This document shows positions 22,352 through 34,669 of a DNA stretch of 64,000 nucleotides, piece after piece. Under the pieces are notes generated by a model. The model worked only from the letters and a program-made list of their open reading frames with translations, ran no database searches and had not been told where the DNA came from. Both the position numbers and the translations under genes were made by a program. This DNA is from Casuarina equisetifolia (lineage: Eukaryota; Streptophyta; Magnoliopsida; Fagales; Casuarinaceae). The stretch is from assembly GCA_028551475.1 (NCBI GenBank), contig CM052361.1, positions 18,913,274 to 18,977,273 on the forward strand, in the 5' to 3' direction. Each line of letters begins with the position of its first letter. Positions within the stretch are counted from its first letter, which is position 1.

Positions 22352-22384
<33 letters not shown>

Positions 22385-23432
22385 GTAGAAATGAAATACC
22401 ATGCCCCACTTAATCATTGTAATCAATTTCTTCCCATGCTCCATCTTCCTTTCAACCTTTATTCATCTCAAACAAACTTCCATCCTACAAGTTAACATGT
22501 TCATAGGCGTGGGATGATAAGATAAGTTGTTTAAGGCTTATGACTATATATATATGGGTGTCATTAAAAAAAATGGATAAGAATCAAGGCTCAGCGAGGT
22601 GACTGGTGATAAATAAATAGGGTTGGCTTGAAAGGCTTAAACGATCCAAAGAATGACCTAAATCATTTTCTCAATTAGATACAGCTTAGGATTTCGCCTC
22701 AAGAGAAAATCAAACAAATTCTAAGATTTAGGTGAGATCTAAGAAAATCACATACTTCACATGAATGTTCTCTAGAGATACACACAATTTTAAAAATGAA
22801 GGACTTTTAGTACTCAATAGGTGGATCAACATAATCAAAATCACACTTAACTCACACCACAATTGTAGGTTTAAACAAAATCTATATCTTCCAAAGAATC
22901 ACCAAGAATTCACAACATGGGATGTAATCATGACATAAAAAAAATTTCAATCAAATTTAGCACAAAGGTTCTTTCCCTACCCCCAAACTTGAATGAAGCA
23001 TTGTCCTCAATGTAAAAAGAAAAGAAATCAATAATAAAGAAGGAATAAGAAAACTCCCTTGATTGTAGGTTGTCAAAATGGAGTTGTGATGAGCATATGG
23101 TGACAGCCTTCTAACCAAACTACTAACAAAATACTTGGGTTGCCTCCCAAGAAGCGCTTGTTTTATAGTTTTCAACCAAACTATCCTCCACATGTTGCTC
23201 AAGGAGGATGAAACTCCAATAGTTTAGGAGACAGCTTGTGTCGTTTGATTGTTGAGCATTCTTCAATTAGCACAATTGTCTCATATACTTCCAACTTCCT
23301 TTTGTTCTCCAGTATCTCGTTCAACAATTTTGCACAACTAGATATTTGAACTGGAGCATTTGTAAAAGAAATGTTAATGTGTAGTTTTAAAGATATATTA
23401 AGGAATTCTAAAAACTGTTTATCTTTTACGCA
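21639..23432 (-). other. Non-coding 3' internal region of gag-only element 2
   Basis: No coding sequence beyond the gag tail. The polypurine-like tract abuts the LTR (minus strand AGTTTGGGGGTTT). A (GT)n run occurs at about 21829-21842 and a TTTTC-rich run at 22350-22384. Collinear with 1-1311. Confidence 0.8.
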
Positions 23433-24689
23433 TTATTGGAATCTTTGGGAAGATGGAGCTAGAGGCATAAAGGACATAGGATTTTCTGGAACAAGCTTGC
23501 TCCTAGGTGCCACCTCAAGTTGCATGTTGACATCTTTATCATTATCTTTGAGATTCTCCTTGTCAACATAAACTTCTCCTACTTGCTTGTCACATGTTAG
23601 GGTTATTGCCTCTACGGTATCTATAAAGCTTTTTTCCACATTGCTAGGCAAAAGACCCTCCTGATTCTCTGAGATCATATTGATGAGCTGACTCATCTGC
23701 AACTCTAATTTTCGGATTGAAGCTTGTTGTCTCTAAAAACTTGTTTCTTGATTCTAAAATCTTGTTTCAATCCTCTCTGTAAAGTTCTGTGTGGTGCTGG
23801 CTAGCTCACTAATCATGTTCTCGTAGTTAGGTTTCACCTCTTCTGTTTGCCAAAATGTTGGTTGCAATCTCATCTCACTTGGGTTACTCCATGAAAAAGT
23901 TTGATGGTTGTGCCATCCCAGATTGTACGTATTTGAGTAATAATCATTTTGTGACCTGCTAGGAATTTCAACAAAATTAGCATAATCATTATAATGAACA
24001 TTAGGGTTACCTACTTGACATTCTGTGCTCTTATGTGCTCCACCACAAAATTCATATTCTCTATTCTTTAGGAACACTTCCAATTCTGCATGTAAGTTGG
24101 CGAAGGTATCTATTTCATGGACTCCACTTGCTTGATGTATTGGTAGTCTCTTAGTAGACCATTGATAGTTATCAAATGCCATCTCCTCTAGAAAATTAAC
24201 TGCCTCTTCTGGTGTTTTGCTATGTAAGTCCCTTCTTGCAACTATATCAATTACACAATGAAGATTCATACTACACCCATCATAAAAAGTTTGTACCTGT
24301 AGCCACGTGTGTAATCCATGATTTGGACATATCCTCAAAAGTTCCTTGAATCTCTCCCAAGCTTCATATAATAATTCATCATTCATCTGCTCAAAAGTGA
24401 AAATATCGTTACGCAATTTAGCAGATCTTGCAAAAGGAAAGAACTTACCAAGAAATTTTTGAGCCAAATCATCCCATGTAGTAATTAATCCTGCAGGAAG
24501 TGAAAAGAACCACTTTTTAACTGTATCTCTAAGAGAAAATGAAAATAGTTTCAACCTGATAACATCTTTTATAACTCCATGATCTCCAATCATGTCACAA
24601 AATTCAAGGAATGCTTCAATGTGAGCTTTTGGATCCTCATTTGGTAGCCCACTATATTGCACAGATTTTTGAAGCATCTTGATGAGCAC
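23433..24689 (-). pseudogene. gag: Retrotransposon gag of element 2, start lost
   Basis: The main frame (23754-24689, 311 codons) begins inside gag with MLIKMLQKSVQYSGLPNEDP. The upstream start region is cut off by an in-frame stop just before LIKMLQ (minus strand TAGGCAAATAAC), and the equivalent of element 1's start codon at 24804 precedes it. It holds FSLRDTVKKWFFSLPAGL, LYEAWERFKELLRICPNHGL and the SNTYNLGWHNHQTF junction that is stopped in element 1. A further stop at about 23753 separates the C-terminal piece (23433-23702). Element 2 therefore also cannot make full-length gag. Confidence 0.85.
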
Positions 24690-24894
24690 GGGCTTGATCT
24701 CAAAGTTATTTGCCTAAATTGCACGCCTAATGCTTGATGTGGCATTCCAAAATGTTGGTGCAACATAGTCTTTTACAAGTCTATATGTACCATAATATCT
24801 TTCCATCATTGTTGCTTAACAACTTAACAAAGACTTTTTTTTTTCTTTTTTCTTTAACAACTAAATTTCTTTTTTTCAACAACTTAAGAAAAAA

Positions 24895-25030
24895 CAAATT
24901 TTTTTTTAAGAATTAAAAGAAACGATTTTTTTTTTGTTTTTCAAGAATTATAAGAAATGATTTTTTTTTCAAGAATTAAAAGAAACGATTTTTTTTTTCA
25001 AGAATTAAAAAAAATGATTTTTTTCTTAAA
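24895..25030 (-). repeat. Tandem repeats in the element 2 leader
   Basis: About five imperfect units containing TTTTTCAAGAATTAAAAGAA, against about three in element 1. Confidence 0.75.
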
Positions 25031-25099
25031 AGAAAATAAAAGCTAGATTAAACTTAGAAATTATTCGGTATTAATATTAATCAACAATAAAACAACCAA

Positions 25100-25117
25100 T
25101 CCCCGGCAACGGCGCCA
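25100..25117 (-). other. Primer-binding site, tRNA-Asp type, element 2
   Basis: The minus strand reads TGGCGCCGTTGCCGGGGA, six bases inside the 5' LTR, identical to element 1. Confidence 0.9.
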
Positions 25118-25123
25118 AAAACT

Positions 25124-26397
25124 TGTTCGATGAATTTTAAATACAAGTGAACATGTCGAACAAGTAATATAATGATAAGAAAAGTATCGTCCCACAGAGA
25201 TTGGTGATTACTATGCCAACTAATTACTAACGGTGAACAACTCCTAAAATTTATCTAACAAATCCAAATTGATAGAGAATAAACTAATCAACTAAATTTA
25301 ATAAAACTAAATACACAAAATATGTTAGAGTATCCAATTTCACCATAACTATAAGGTACTAATGTAGATTATGTATGCTTACAAAAGGGAAAATATCTAT
25401 GTGATGGCGAAACTTCCTAATTTATTTACTATCCTATGTCTAGGTATAGCAAACCTACTTAGTTCATTAATTCATTATATTTCTATATGTGAATTGAAAC
25501 AAACCAAATACATTAGGATCTATGAACATTCCCAGTTTACAATAAATCTTTCGATTATCTTATCACCAAAAGCCACACAAACAACATGGTATATGTCTAT
25601 CCACATTTAATTCATGGTTATATATTATAAGAAGCAATTGCATATTATTACCTCTTAGTCTCAAACATGCACATCAAATCATTCAAGTGGTGGCCAATCA
25701 CTTAAAAGCATTAAGTATAATAATATATAACTCACATAAATAAAATATCTTGCAAAACATAATAATCATAAGATTCATACAATCATAATTAGGTTACATC
25801 GCAGCTCTAACAAAAATAAACCAAAGCATAAAGAAATAATGAGGAAGAATAATAATAGGGAATAAAGAAGGCATCTTGAATCCAAGAACAAGAAGTCTGT
25901 CACCCTTTTTGTCTTCTCTTCAAGAAAATCTTGAATTCTTGGCCTCTTTCTTGAGTTGTGCTCAATTTCCTCCTCCTCCTTTCTTTTGCCTCTTCTCTTC
26001 TCTTAAATAGGGTTTAGGTTTAGACCTACTCTTATCCTAGTAGAATTGGGTCTTAGAGATCTAAAACAATTGGGTTTTGAACTCCTAATTTAATTAGGCT
26101 TTGAACTCCTAATATGATTAAGTTTTCTAATTATTTAGAAAACCTAATAACAATAAAATCTAATAACAATCATTCAAAGCCTAAGCCCATCTTGACTCTC
26201 TTGATCCTGATATTATGATTTTGCCACACAATAAGCATTAGACTCTCCATGTTCATTTCTTTTCTCCTTGCCTTCTTATGCTACATAAACAAGATAAATT
26301 TAAGTAAATAAAAAGGAGTTCAAATGTTTTCTTACAGTTATTAAAGTTATTTATTGCCTAAAATAGGTAAAATAACTCTATAAAAATAGAGTTATCA
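25124..26397 (-). repeat. 5' LTR of gag-only element 2
   Basis: The LTR is 1274 bp with TG...CA ends, and the terminal palindrome at 26372-26395. It has one extra 24-bp unit compared with the 3' LTR. Confidence 0.94.
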
Positions 26398-26860
26398 GAT
26401 TTTCTCTCCCAATCCTATCCTGCTCAGTCCATAGTTAAATCTTATTCTTTACACATGCAACTTTAGTTGTTATGCAAAGGAAATTGCTTAGTAACTAAAT
26501 ATCTTATCATGTCAGGTCTTTGGTAGATCAATTGATAGTCATTGATGAGAAAATTTCCAACACTAGATATACATCTCACCTCTTTTATGGCCTAGCTAAT
26601 GAGTTTGAATCACTAGCAACATCTATCAATGTCCAACTATAGGCCAATCCTAATCATTCTCTTTCTTATGAGTCCTTCCATTTCCCACCCCATCACCTTT
26701 AGCTCCATCATCCACCTTGCCTATATAGTTGCCTCCTTGTCCCCTCACCCAACTTCTCCAACCATCATTCTTTCTCTCATGAGTCCTTCCACTTCCCATC
26801 CTTCACCTCTAGCTCCATCATCCTTTTTACCTATATAGTTGCCCTAGCCCTTGTTATTAA
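26398..26860 (+). pseudogene. Copia gag, 3' part
   Basis: The interrupted gag resumes: after stops, LVDQLIVIDEKISNTRYTSH and LFYGLANEFESLATSINVQ match the copia gag block (LRGLxxEYxxxxTSI). It then degrades into a Pro/Ser/His-rich stretch. Confidence 0.8.
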
Positions 26861-26879
26861 TCTACCTCGTTAAGTAACT

Positions 26880-28275
26880 CATCTTCAGGATGGTACCATT
26901 GTCTAGGAGACCTTTACGTTCCAGTATACCTATGCCTTTATTCCCTTTACACATCCTTACACCAAACCTACCTATTTCACACAAGTTATTAAGGATCAAC
27001 AGTGGTGCAACCTAATGGCTATTGAATACATCATGCTTATTAGAAATGATAATTGGGCTCTTGTTCCCTTATCCCTAAGTTCATGCCTTCTACACCCATT
27101 AGACCAAGATTGCCTTTCTCCCTTATGCTTCCCTTGTTCTCCTCCTTGTTCCATTGGTTCCAAGTGGATTTATAAGGTAAAACTCCATTCAAATGGTTCA
27201 TTAAAATGATATAAAGCCCTGCCTAGTGGCTAAGGGCTTTCATCAACAAGCTAGCATTGAATACATTAAAACCTTCAGTCTTCTTGTTAAGCTAGTCACC
27301 ATTTGTACTATCTTAACTCTAGGAATCTTTTGCAATTGGCTGATATGTCAACTTGATGTATCTAATACTTTTTTTCACGAGTATTTTTTAAAGAAGTATA
27401 TATAGAGCAACCTTAGGGCTTCATTGATCCAACACATCTATCTCATGTTTATTGCCTTTTACAATATCTCTATTGCCTCAAACAAGCCTTTCTAGCTTGG
27501 TATTAGTGATTGAGTACATTTCTTATGTCATTTGGGTTTTTTTTTATTTCTATAGTGGAAACATCTTTATTTACATTAAATATAGCATGATATAGTATCA
27601 TTATTCTCGTGTATATGGGTGATATCATACTCACTAGCTTTAGTTGAGCTCCATTTTCTAGTTTTCTCAACGCATTATAACAAGAGTTTGTCATCAAGGA
27701 CTAGGGTCCTTTCTATTATTTCTAGGCATTAAGTCTATTGTTGGTGACATTTTTTTTTTCACTAGGCCAAGTTTACCAATGACATTCTTGCTCGAGCCAA
27801 GATATTAGATGCCAAAGGAGTCTTTATACCATTTACCACTAATGAACCATTGTTTCTCTAAATAGGTGACCCACTTAATGATCCTTTTCTATATCATAGA
27901 ATTGTTAGGGCCCTTCAATACCTTACACTCATTCAACTAGACATTGCTTATGCTGCTAATAGGGCCAATTAATTCTTATAGCAATCGAGTACTACGTATT
28001 GGCAAGTTGTCAAATGCATTCTTCACTACCTTGTTGACATGCCTCACCTTTTCACCTTTTCTTTTTTCCACTTATATTTCTCTAATTGAACTTCATGCCT
28101 TTTCTCATGTTGGTTGGGTCAGTGAAATGGTTAATGCACAGTCAACTTTATCTTCATTTTATTTCTTCCATAGATTAGCACGCTAACATTTTCATCAAGG
28201 GCCTTTCTTCAACATGGTTTTCACTACTTAGGAACAAGCTTATAGTGCTTATTGCCCTTTCACGTTGTGGAAGGA
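26880..28275 (+). pseudogene. Copia RT and RNase H relic
   Basis: Reading starts in the linker (KDQQWCNLMAIEYIMLIRND, then NWALVPL) and continues SKWIYKVKLHSNGSLK (27160-27209), GLSSTS and YIKTFSLLVKLVTICTI-like text near 27265, and QLDVSNTF near 27350. RNase H-like text ends near 28270. Protease and integrase are absent between gag and this segment. Stops and frameshifts occur throughout. Confidence 0.82.
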
Positions 28276-28583
28276 TGTTAAAAGGTGAACTAGAGGTAAT
28301 ACATTAACACATGCATTTCATCTAGCTCATACCCTTGTATTTTGAAATTTATAAATCAAATCTTGAATTTTATTTTTGTAAATTATTTTTTTTAATTTTT
28401 AATTTGATTTTTAAATCTATTAGTAAGTGTTTATAAATAAAGAAGAGGTATAAAGATTCATTCAAGGAAGAAATTTCATTCAACAAAAGAAACATTTGTT
28501 TACTTTCTATTCTCTTTCTTTCTTTTCTTATTTCATTTTTCTCATGAGTTTTTCATATAGGTCTAGTCAGATCCTAATTTTTA
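28276..28583 (+). repeat. 3' LTR of the split copia
   Basis: It begins TGTTAAAAGGTGAAC and parallels 19697-19981, including TTTATAAATAAAGAAG and TTTTTCATATAG. Divergence is considerable. Confidence 0.75.
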
Positions 28584-28685
28584 ACTTCTAAGCTATTAAG
28601 GGAGATGCTAATAATCCAAAAAAGGCACACCTCTTTAAATTTGCTTGATTGAGATTTGTACATCAACATTTCCAAGGTAACTTAT
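28584..28685. repeat. Remainder of SSP duplication copy A
   Basis: Matches 38783-38880 (GGAGATGCTAATAATCCAAA, then GAGATTTGTAC). It is separated from the rest of copy A by the copia insertion and ends at a LINE insertion. Confidence 0.8.
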
Positions 28686-29740
28686 ATTTTTTTTTATGAA
28701 ATGGTAAATTGTATTAATAAAAAATCATTGTACAAAAGTAAATAGGGATAATCTAATATTACAAAAATTACTACAATAATGAGAAAATGGAATGCAACTC
28801 CTACATTAGTTCTAATGGTCTCTTACTTGTCCTTAATGGAAACCTAGAATTCATTTGTCATCCATTGCAAGAAGGATCCACTAGTGAGACTTTCAAGTAA
28901 GGCTTAAAAGTCTTTTAGACCAAGGATTGGAACAAGGATCCACTAGGTTGTCCTTAGACAATATCTTTGGCATAATATTAGGACCTTGGTTTACCATATT
29001 TCTAATGAGATGATACTTATATTCTATCTTTCTTTATTGATTATTTCTAATTACTCCATTTTGTTGAATACTAAGGAAAGCATCAATTATAGTATCGTAA
29101 AATGCAATAAGAATTTCTTATAGTAATACAAATTCTTTCGTTACTTCAAAATATAATGTGATCAGTTTCTTCCTTCACCTAAGTTAAACATATATCTACA
29201 AGTGGACCTTCGACTATAAAGTAAATGGCCCTTAACCTTTCTAATAAATATTTGCTTCATCTCATTTAAGGGTCTTTATACATTTACGTAATTACTTTTT
29301 CAATTTCCTTCAAGAATACTTAAATTTTTGAAAAATTTAAAGTATGATATCTTGAGTAATCATGGGAGAGACACATAAATACTTTATGGACATCAACTCC
29401 TAAAATGTAGCATACAAATCCAAGGAAGTGAGAACGCCTTGAGCCAACTACAAAATGCCATTATAGGAGAAGCCTTTAAGTTATTTGACATGTGAATGAG
29501 CCATTAGGATTTTCTTCCCTTAGTAGATGAAAATTAACATGGAATAATAGTGGAAGGTTTTCCTTCATATTGGGTAGCATGCAAGCTAATGATATTGAAA
29601 ACCAAGCTATGAGTGTTTATAGACAACATTTCAATGACATAAGTATGCAAATCCAAGAAATTGGAATGTCTTGAGTGAACTACAAAATGCCATTATGGCA
29701 AAGCTGTACGGGGAAATCATGATCATGAAAGAGACTATAT
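28686..29740 (-). pseudogene. LINE 3' part, decayed
   Basis: The T-run and TATGAAATGGTAAATTG at the left are a reversed LINE tail. The minus strand then shows TDHIIF-like zf-RVT wording near 29150. The stretch 28800-29500 matches 43430-45500 outside the solo LTR, so this copy supplies the empty site for that insertion. Two related stretches inside (about 29395-29470 and 29640-29700) look like an internal duplication. Confidence 0.65.
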
Positions 29741-32104
29741 AGCTAGGAGACTTGCTAATAAATTAAAGGTAGAAGACAATTTACTAAAGTAAAAATCTAA
29801 CATTTAATGGTTCTAACTAAGTGATTAGAATTCCAGCTATTTCTTTAAGAGTATTCAATCAAGAAGGAATAGGTTAAATATTTACTTAGTTGCATTACAA
29901 GATGACATTATATCAAATGATCCTACAACTAACAAGGATACATTTGTTAGATATCATTGGATGCTATTTAGGCACCAACCAACCTATAAATTTATTAAAA
30001 AATTATTCCTTAAGAAGGCCACAAACAAGAAAGTACTATCTCACCTTATGGATGACCTTAATTTTTTTCACACCTTATTAAAAATGAAGAACATCACATT
30101 CTTAATGGAAAATGATTAAGCTCCTAGTCTTAATGGTTGCAATGCCAATTTATTTAAAATATTATGGAACATAGTGGGAGATGATGTCTCAAGATCCATC
30201 TAATCATTTTTCATGTTAGCACACATGCTTAGAGAAAACAATGCCATTTGACTCATTTTGATCCCAACAGTTTCAAATGCCATGGAGGTATCCTATTATA
30301 GATTGGTTTCATGTTGTAATATCATAAAAAAATGTATGGTGAAACTTTTATGTAATAAGTTAACACCTTTCCTCCTACACATCATACCTAAAAGTCAATT
30401 TTCTTTTGTGAAAGGAAGAAGGATAATAGATAACATTCTTCTACCTTAAGAGCTTTAATGTGGATACCATAATGAAAAAAGTAATCCTAGGTTTGTTTTA
30501 AAAGTTGACATCATGAACACATATGGTTCATTAAAGGACTTTTTACAAATGGTAACAAAAGTAATGAGATTTCTTGTGAGCTTTATTGAATGAGTGATGT
30601 CTTGTATCAAGACAACAAAATCTTTATTAAATATTGGTGGGAAACTTGTTGATTACTTCCTAACAAGTAGAAGGCTTAGATAGAAGGACCTATTATCTTA
30701 TATCTTTTTGTGATTGCTATATAGGCATTATCAATTTGCTTATGAGGCTTTATTGATACTTAAAAGTTTCAATATTATTGACAATGTTCTAAGAAAAGTA
30801 TAATAGATTTAAGTTTTGTTGATGACTTATTCCTTTTTAGTAAAGAAGACAATTCCTATTTAGGCTTCCATGCTAGGTCCTAAAGGTTCCATTTTACTCC
30901 AAGATGTCAACCTAGTCTAAGAAAAAGTAGTGATGCATTTACAATATGGGTCTTGATGTGCAAGATTCAATCATAACATGTGGATATATCATTGCAAAAT
31001 TCCTTCAAAGTGCTTGAGAGTTCTTTTATCATCAAGATAATTGAAAAATTAGGACTTTATATTATTAAAATTTCACATTAGGCTAACAAGTTTTTGTCTT
31101 ACACAAGAAAAGTTTTGTTAATTAAGTTAATCTTCTTTTCAATGCAAATATATAATGCTTTTTTATCAATCATTTACACTAAAATATTGATGCAAATGGG
31201 CCAAATGATGTGAAGATTTTTATGGTTAGGCTCAGTGAAGATGTATAATGCCAAAGATGCTTAGAACTATGTATGTACAAGTAAATTTAAAGGTGGAATA
31301 AGTTTATGAAAAGCTAAGGATCAAAAGAAAATTGAACAAACAAAGCATATATGGTATATTTTAACTTTTAAGTCTTTTTAGTCATCATGGATGAGCAATG
31401 CTTTTAAAATATACTATTAGGAAATAACTCTTGGATTTAGAGGAAGATTGTAAAGGTTAGATCTTTTGTTGCAGGCCAAATGAAAAGAATGACTAGTAAT
31501 AAGGAATTGGTCTCTTTCTATAATCATTATTGGCTTTTTGAAGGATCTATTACTAGCAAGATTAGAGGACAAGTTATCATTGCCTTTGGAGTTTTACAAG
31601 ATGCTAAGGTTTTAGTGATAATGTGGAATTAAAAGTGCAACTTTCTACAAGTAACAGGTACTCATGGTCTATGCTTATCGCTAATATTGACTCCACGCCA
31701 TAGGCCAATCATATGAGATAAGACACACTTATTTGGATAATAGTTATGGATGAGAAGTTTGCAATCAACTTCTTTTGGACAACTATCATTCCTTAGAGGC
31801 CTAAAGTTATTTGGTGTGAATAATATGGTTTAAATATTCAATCTTACAACATTTAATGATAATATGGCTAGCAATGTGGAATCTTCTAGCCATAAGATAT
31901 AGAGTTCACTATCTTGGAGATTCTAGATACCAATGTTGTTGTTTATGTAATGTAACCGATAAATTGTGAGACCACTTTTTCTTAGAATACTCACGTTTAA
32001 CTGTAGTCTAGGCCCAATTAGAGGTCTTAGTTAGTATAATATCATTATACCTATTATGAAATTTAAAGATTAGTCGGCTCCTTCACCATGCTAATGGAAA
32101 AATA

Positions 32105-32151
<47 letters not shown>

Positions 32152-33062
32152 AATTTGTGTTTGCATATTTGTTTATACTATTTGGATTGAAAAAAATAAT
32201 AAGATCTTTAATAATGATGATTCTAAATATATAACTTTTAAAACTATCAAAAGGCATTTAAGAAATTGATTTTATTATGTTAAAAAAATCTTGAAAACTT
32301 GTATATTTTATGTACCTATAGAGTTGAGGAGTTCATTTGTTAGTTGACACAATGTTGTGTATGATTTCACCATGAAGGTAATGCCTTTAACTATCTTGTA
32401 ATGGTTATTAGACTCAAGTAGTTCATTTGTTATTTCGATCATAAACTTTGATTTGCTTTACCAATAATTTTCATGAAACCTAAACATCAAATATATCAAA
32501 ACTCAAGTCTAGTATGACTAAATGACTTTCATTTTTATGTTGGCATTTTCATAGTTTATGCAAAACTTTAAACTAAACCTCCAATCAAAAGCAATTAATC
32601 CTTATTGTCAACCATGAATAAAAATACTAGAAGAAACCCTTTTAAGTATTTAGGTCTATCAAATCCTAATATCCTAGGTTGTTAGTTTTAAGAATTAAGT
32701 TATATAGTATAAGATCCAAAAAGTATATATCATGCTAGAAAACACACTTAAAGTTAGATGAATCGATTAGTTTGATAAGATCATGTTAGCCATACATGGA
32801 AAAAAGGTTCCAGTAAAAATGAGGTTTTCTAGTGATCTAAAAGTGATTAAATGTTGTCTTATGACCTATGAAGCCCAGCTAGCCTTCTAGCGATTTAAAG
32901 GCCTAAAAAACTCTCATTGGCTAGACAATAGTGTGACACCTACCTTTGGTAGCTATCTTCTTTCTTTTTGGTTCTATCTCTCATATTTGGTTCATCACTT
33001 CTTACCTTTCTCTCTTTTCCTTTTCTCCCCTTTTTCTTTTTTCCTCTCTTCTCTTTCTCTTA
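29741..33062 (+). pseudogene. LINE ORF2 reverse transcriptase relic (copy B)
   Basis: The plus strand gives YRLVSCCNIIKKCMVKLLCN and SQFSFVKGRRIIDNILLP (30258-30449), the RPIxxCNVxYKxxxKxLxNRL and QxAFVxGRxIxDNxLL blocks of plant LINE RT. The catalytic FVDDLFLF piece is near 30820. From about 30560 it parallels copy A (15480-17320). The tail near 32170-32400 includes LYTIWIEKNNKIF-like text. The far right (32800-33060) parallels the leader island at 17020-17320. No frame is intact. Confidence 0.8.
32109..32148. repeat. (AT)20 microsatellite
   Basis: Forty bases of uninterrupted AT alternation. Confidence 0.97.
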
Positions 33063-33065
33063 TGG

Positions 33066-33302
33066 TGTTACATGCCTATCATAAACTAAGGAGAAGGTGG
33101 AGTGGAATAGGGGTGTAATGGTGCTGATGGGTTATTTAGTTGTTTTCTTGTTACTTTTTCCTTGTTAGGCTTCACTTGTTATGTTGGTCTTTTATAGGTG
33201 GGTTTATGTGGCTTTTGTTGGTAATGTAGTGGGTGGGTTGACCTATATGTTAGGTAAAATATTGTCATTTGAGATAGCTATGTTGTAGGGTTTGTTTCCT
33301 TG
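33066..33302 (+). repeat. 5' LTR of the chromovirus, truncated
   Basis: It matches 35905-36145 and then breaks off near 33302, where sequence in the opposite orientation begins. Roughly the last 280 bases of the LTR are gone. Confidence 0.82.
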
Positions 33303-34560
33303 TCCTTGAACTTCCTCCTTATTTGCCATGCAAACTTGGAAATTACAATCCTCATCAATTCATAATTTAATATGATAAGCTATCTCTTGATTAAATTATG
33401 GATACTACATGTGTCTACCAATACCCTAACTTTTTTTGATACTCTACCAAACTCTCATAAACTCTTATGGTTCATGGTGCATGATCATCATACATGCCAT
33501 TAAGAGAGACTTCAAAATTTCCATAATGTAATTTATGCCATAACCTTTTGCCTTATTTTTCCTTACCTTTCTCTAACTTTGCTAGCCAAACAACCTCGAA
33601 TTAAAATAATTTTTTTCTTAAAGTGATGCCTTAGAGTATACTTTTCATCATAATGGAAATATAAGCTTTCATCATCCTATCCTTATATTGATTAATTATC
33701 ATCCTTTTAATTGGTAATGAACTCGATCCTATAACCTTACTAGGGGGTGGCTTTCCCTTATTTTTTTTTTTTTATCACTTAGACTTATGCCACCCTTAAA
33801 GGGCTTATAGTTCTTTTCAAATTCTTAGTTGACCTTACTCCCTTCATAAGGGTCAAGGCTTATTGGCCTTAACATTAACCATAATCTTAGGCTTAAGTTC
33901 ACTAACAAATACCCTCCCCAATTATTTCCTTGGTAATAAAAGACCTATTTTAATCAACAAACTCTAATACTCCTCACAATAAGTATCTATAGTTCTTGTT
34001 TGTACCAACTTTATCAAAGTTTCATAATGATTCTAAATGCATTCTCCCTAAACCATTCCCTTAACTCCTTCCATAATCCTATACCATGTAAGTATCTTAT
34101 TAGCCATTCTATACTTTTTCTCAAATACTTGAACCCATTTAAGGGCACTACTACACACATTCCAGGTAATCATTTAACTTTTTCCCAATTTAGACAAGGA
34201 AACAATTCAAAATATTTAATTACTTGATAAATTCAATTAGTAGGATCTTTTGTGCTATCAAAATGGGAAAAATAGGGATTTAGTGTTGAAGACCTACTTT
34301 GCTATCATAATAACCCTAAGCTCTTCCACCCCATTCATACACCTTACTATTGTAGGTCATTCCATCATCAAAATGCTAATTGTCCCTAGAATCATCAAAC
34401 TGGGAATCCTAGTGGTCTTGGAAATCATCATTTTGGGGAACTCGACCCTTTTGATCTTGGCTAAACATATGTGAATAATGAAAATCTTCTATTAATCCTT
34501 TCTTTTGTGTGTCGCCTTATGTTTGCCATTTTTTCTCCTTGGATGAGCCTAATCTTGATT
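33303..34560 (-). pseudogene. Gypsy gag and aspartic protease relic, inverted
   Basis: Minus-strand reading from 34450 gives FPHFDSTKDPTNWIYQ-like text, the start of plant gypsy gag (FPxFDGxDPxxWIxxAE). Further down come YHYDEKYTLRHHFKKKI near 33650 (the former zinc knuckle), ISLNGMYDDHAP near 33500, and VLVDTCSIHNLI near 33400, corresponding to the protease VLIDSGSTHNFI with the catalytic Ser-Gly lost. Orientation is opposite to the integrase of the same element. Confidence 0.72.
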
Positions 34561-34669
34561 GTGGCCTTCTTAGGAATATATGGTTTTCTTTCCTAAAGAA
34601 GTCTTTACCTTCCTTCCTAAATTTACTTGGACAACGCTTCTACATGGATTCTAATGATCATTAATGAGA

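Larger units (their letters stand above)
20389..26397 (-). mobile_element. Complete gag-only Ty3/gypsy-like LTR element, copy 2
   Basis: This 6009-bp element has LTRs at 20389-21638 and 25124-26397, a 3485-bp internal region with gag only, and a perfect 5-bp target duplication GATTT (20384-20388 and 26398-26402). The primer site TGGCGCCGTTGCCGGGGA is next to the right LTR and a G-rich polypurine-like tract is next to the left one, both on the minus strand. It interrupts copia gag. Its LTRs are nearly identical apart from a 24-bp unit, so the insertion is comparatively recent. Confidence 0.96.
19697..28583 (+). mobile_element. Degenerate Ty1/copia element, split by a nested gag-only element
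   Basis: Related terminal repeats (about 19697-19981 and 28276-28583) flank a plus-strand copia. Next to the left one is a primer site TTTGGTATCAAAGAGC at about 19983. Gag is interrupted at 20388 by a 6.0-kb gag-only element and resumes at 26398. Pol is missing from after gag to just before RT, a large internal deletion. RT wording resembles that of the element at 7368-12505. The pre-insertion sequence is visible at about 38766-38790 in duplication copy B, which lacks the element. The repeats have diverged strongly and no clean target duplication remains. Confidence 0.85.
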
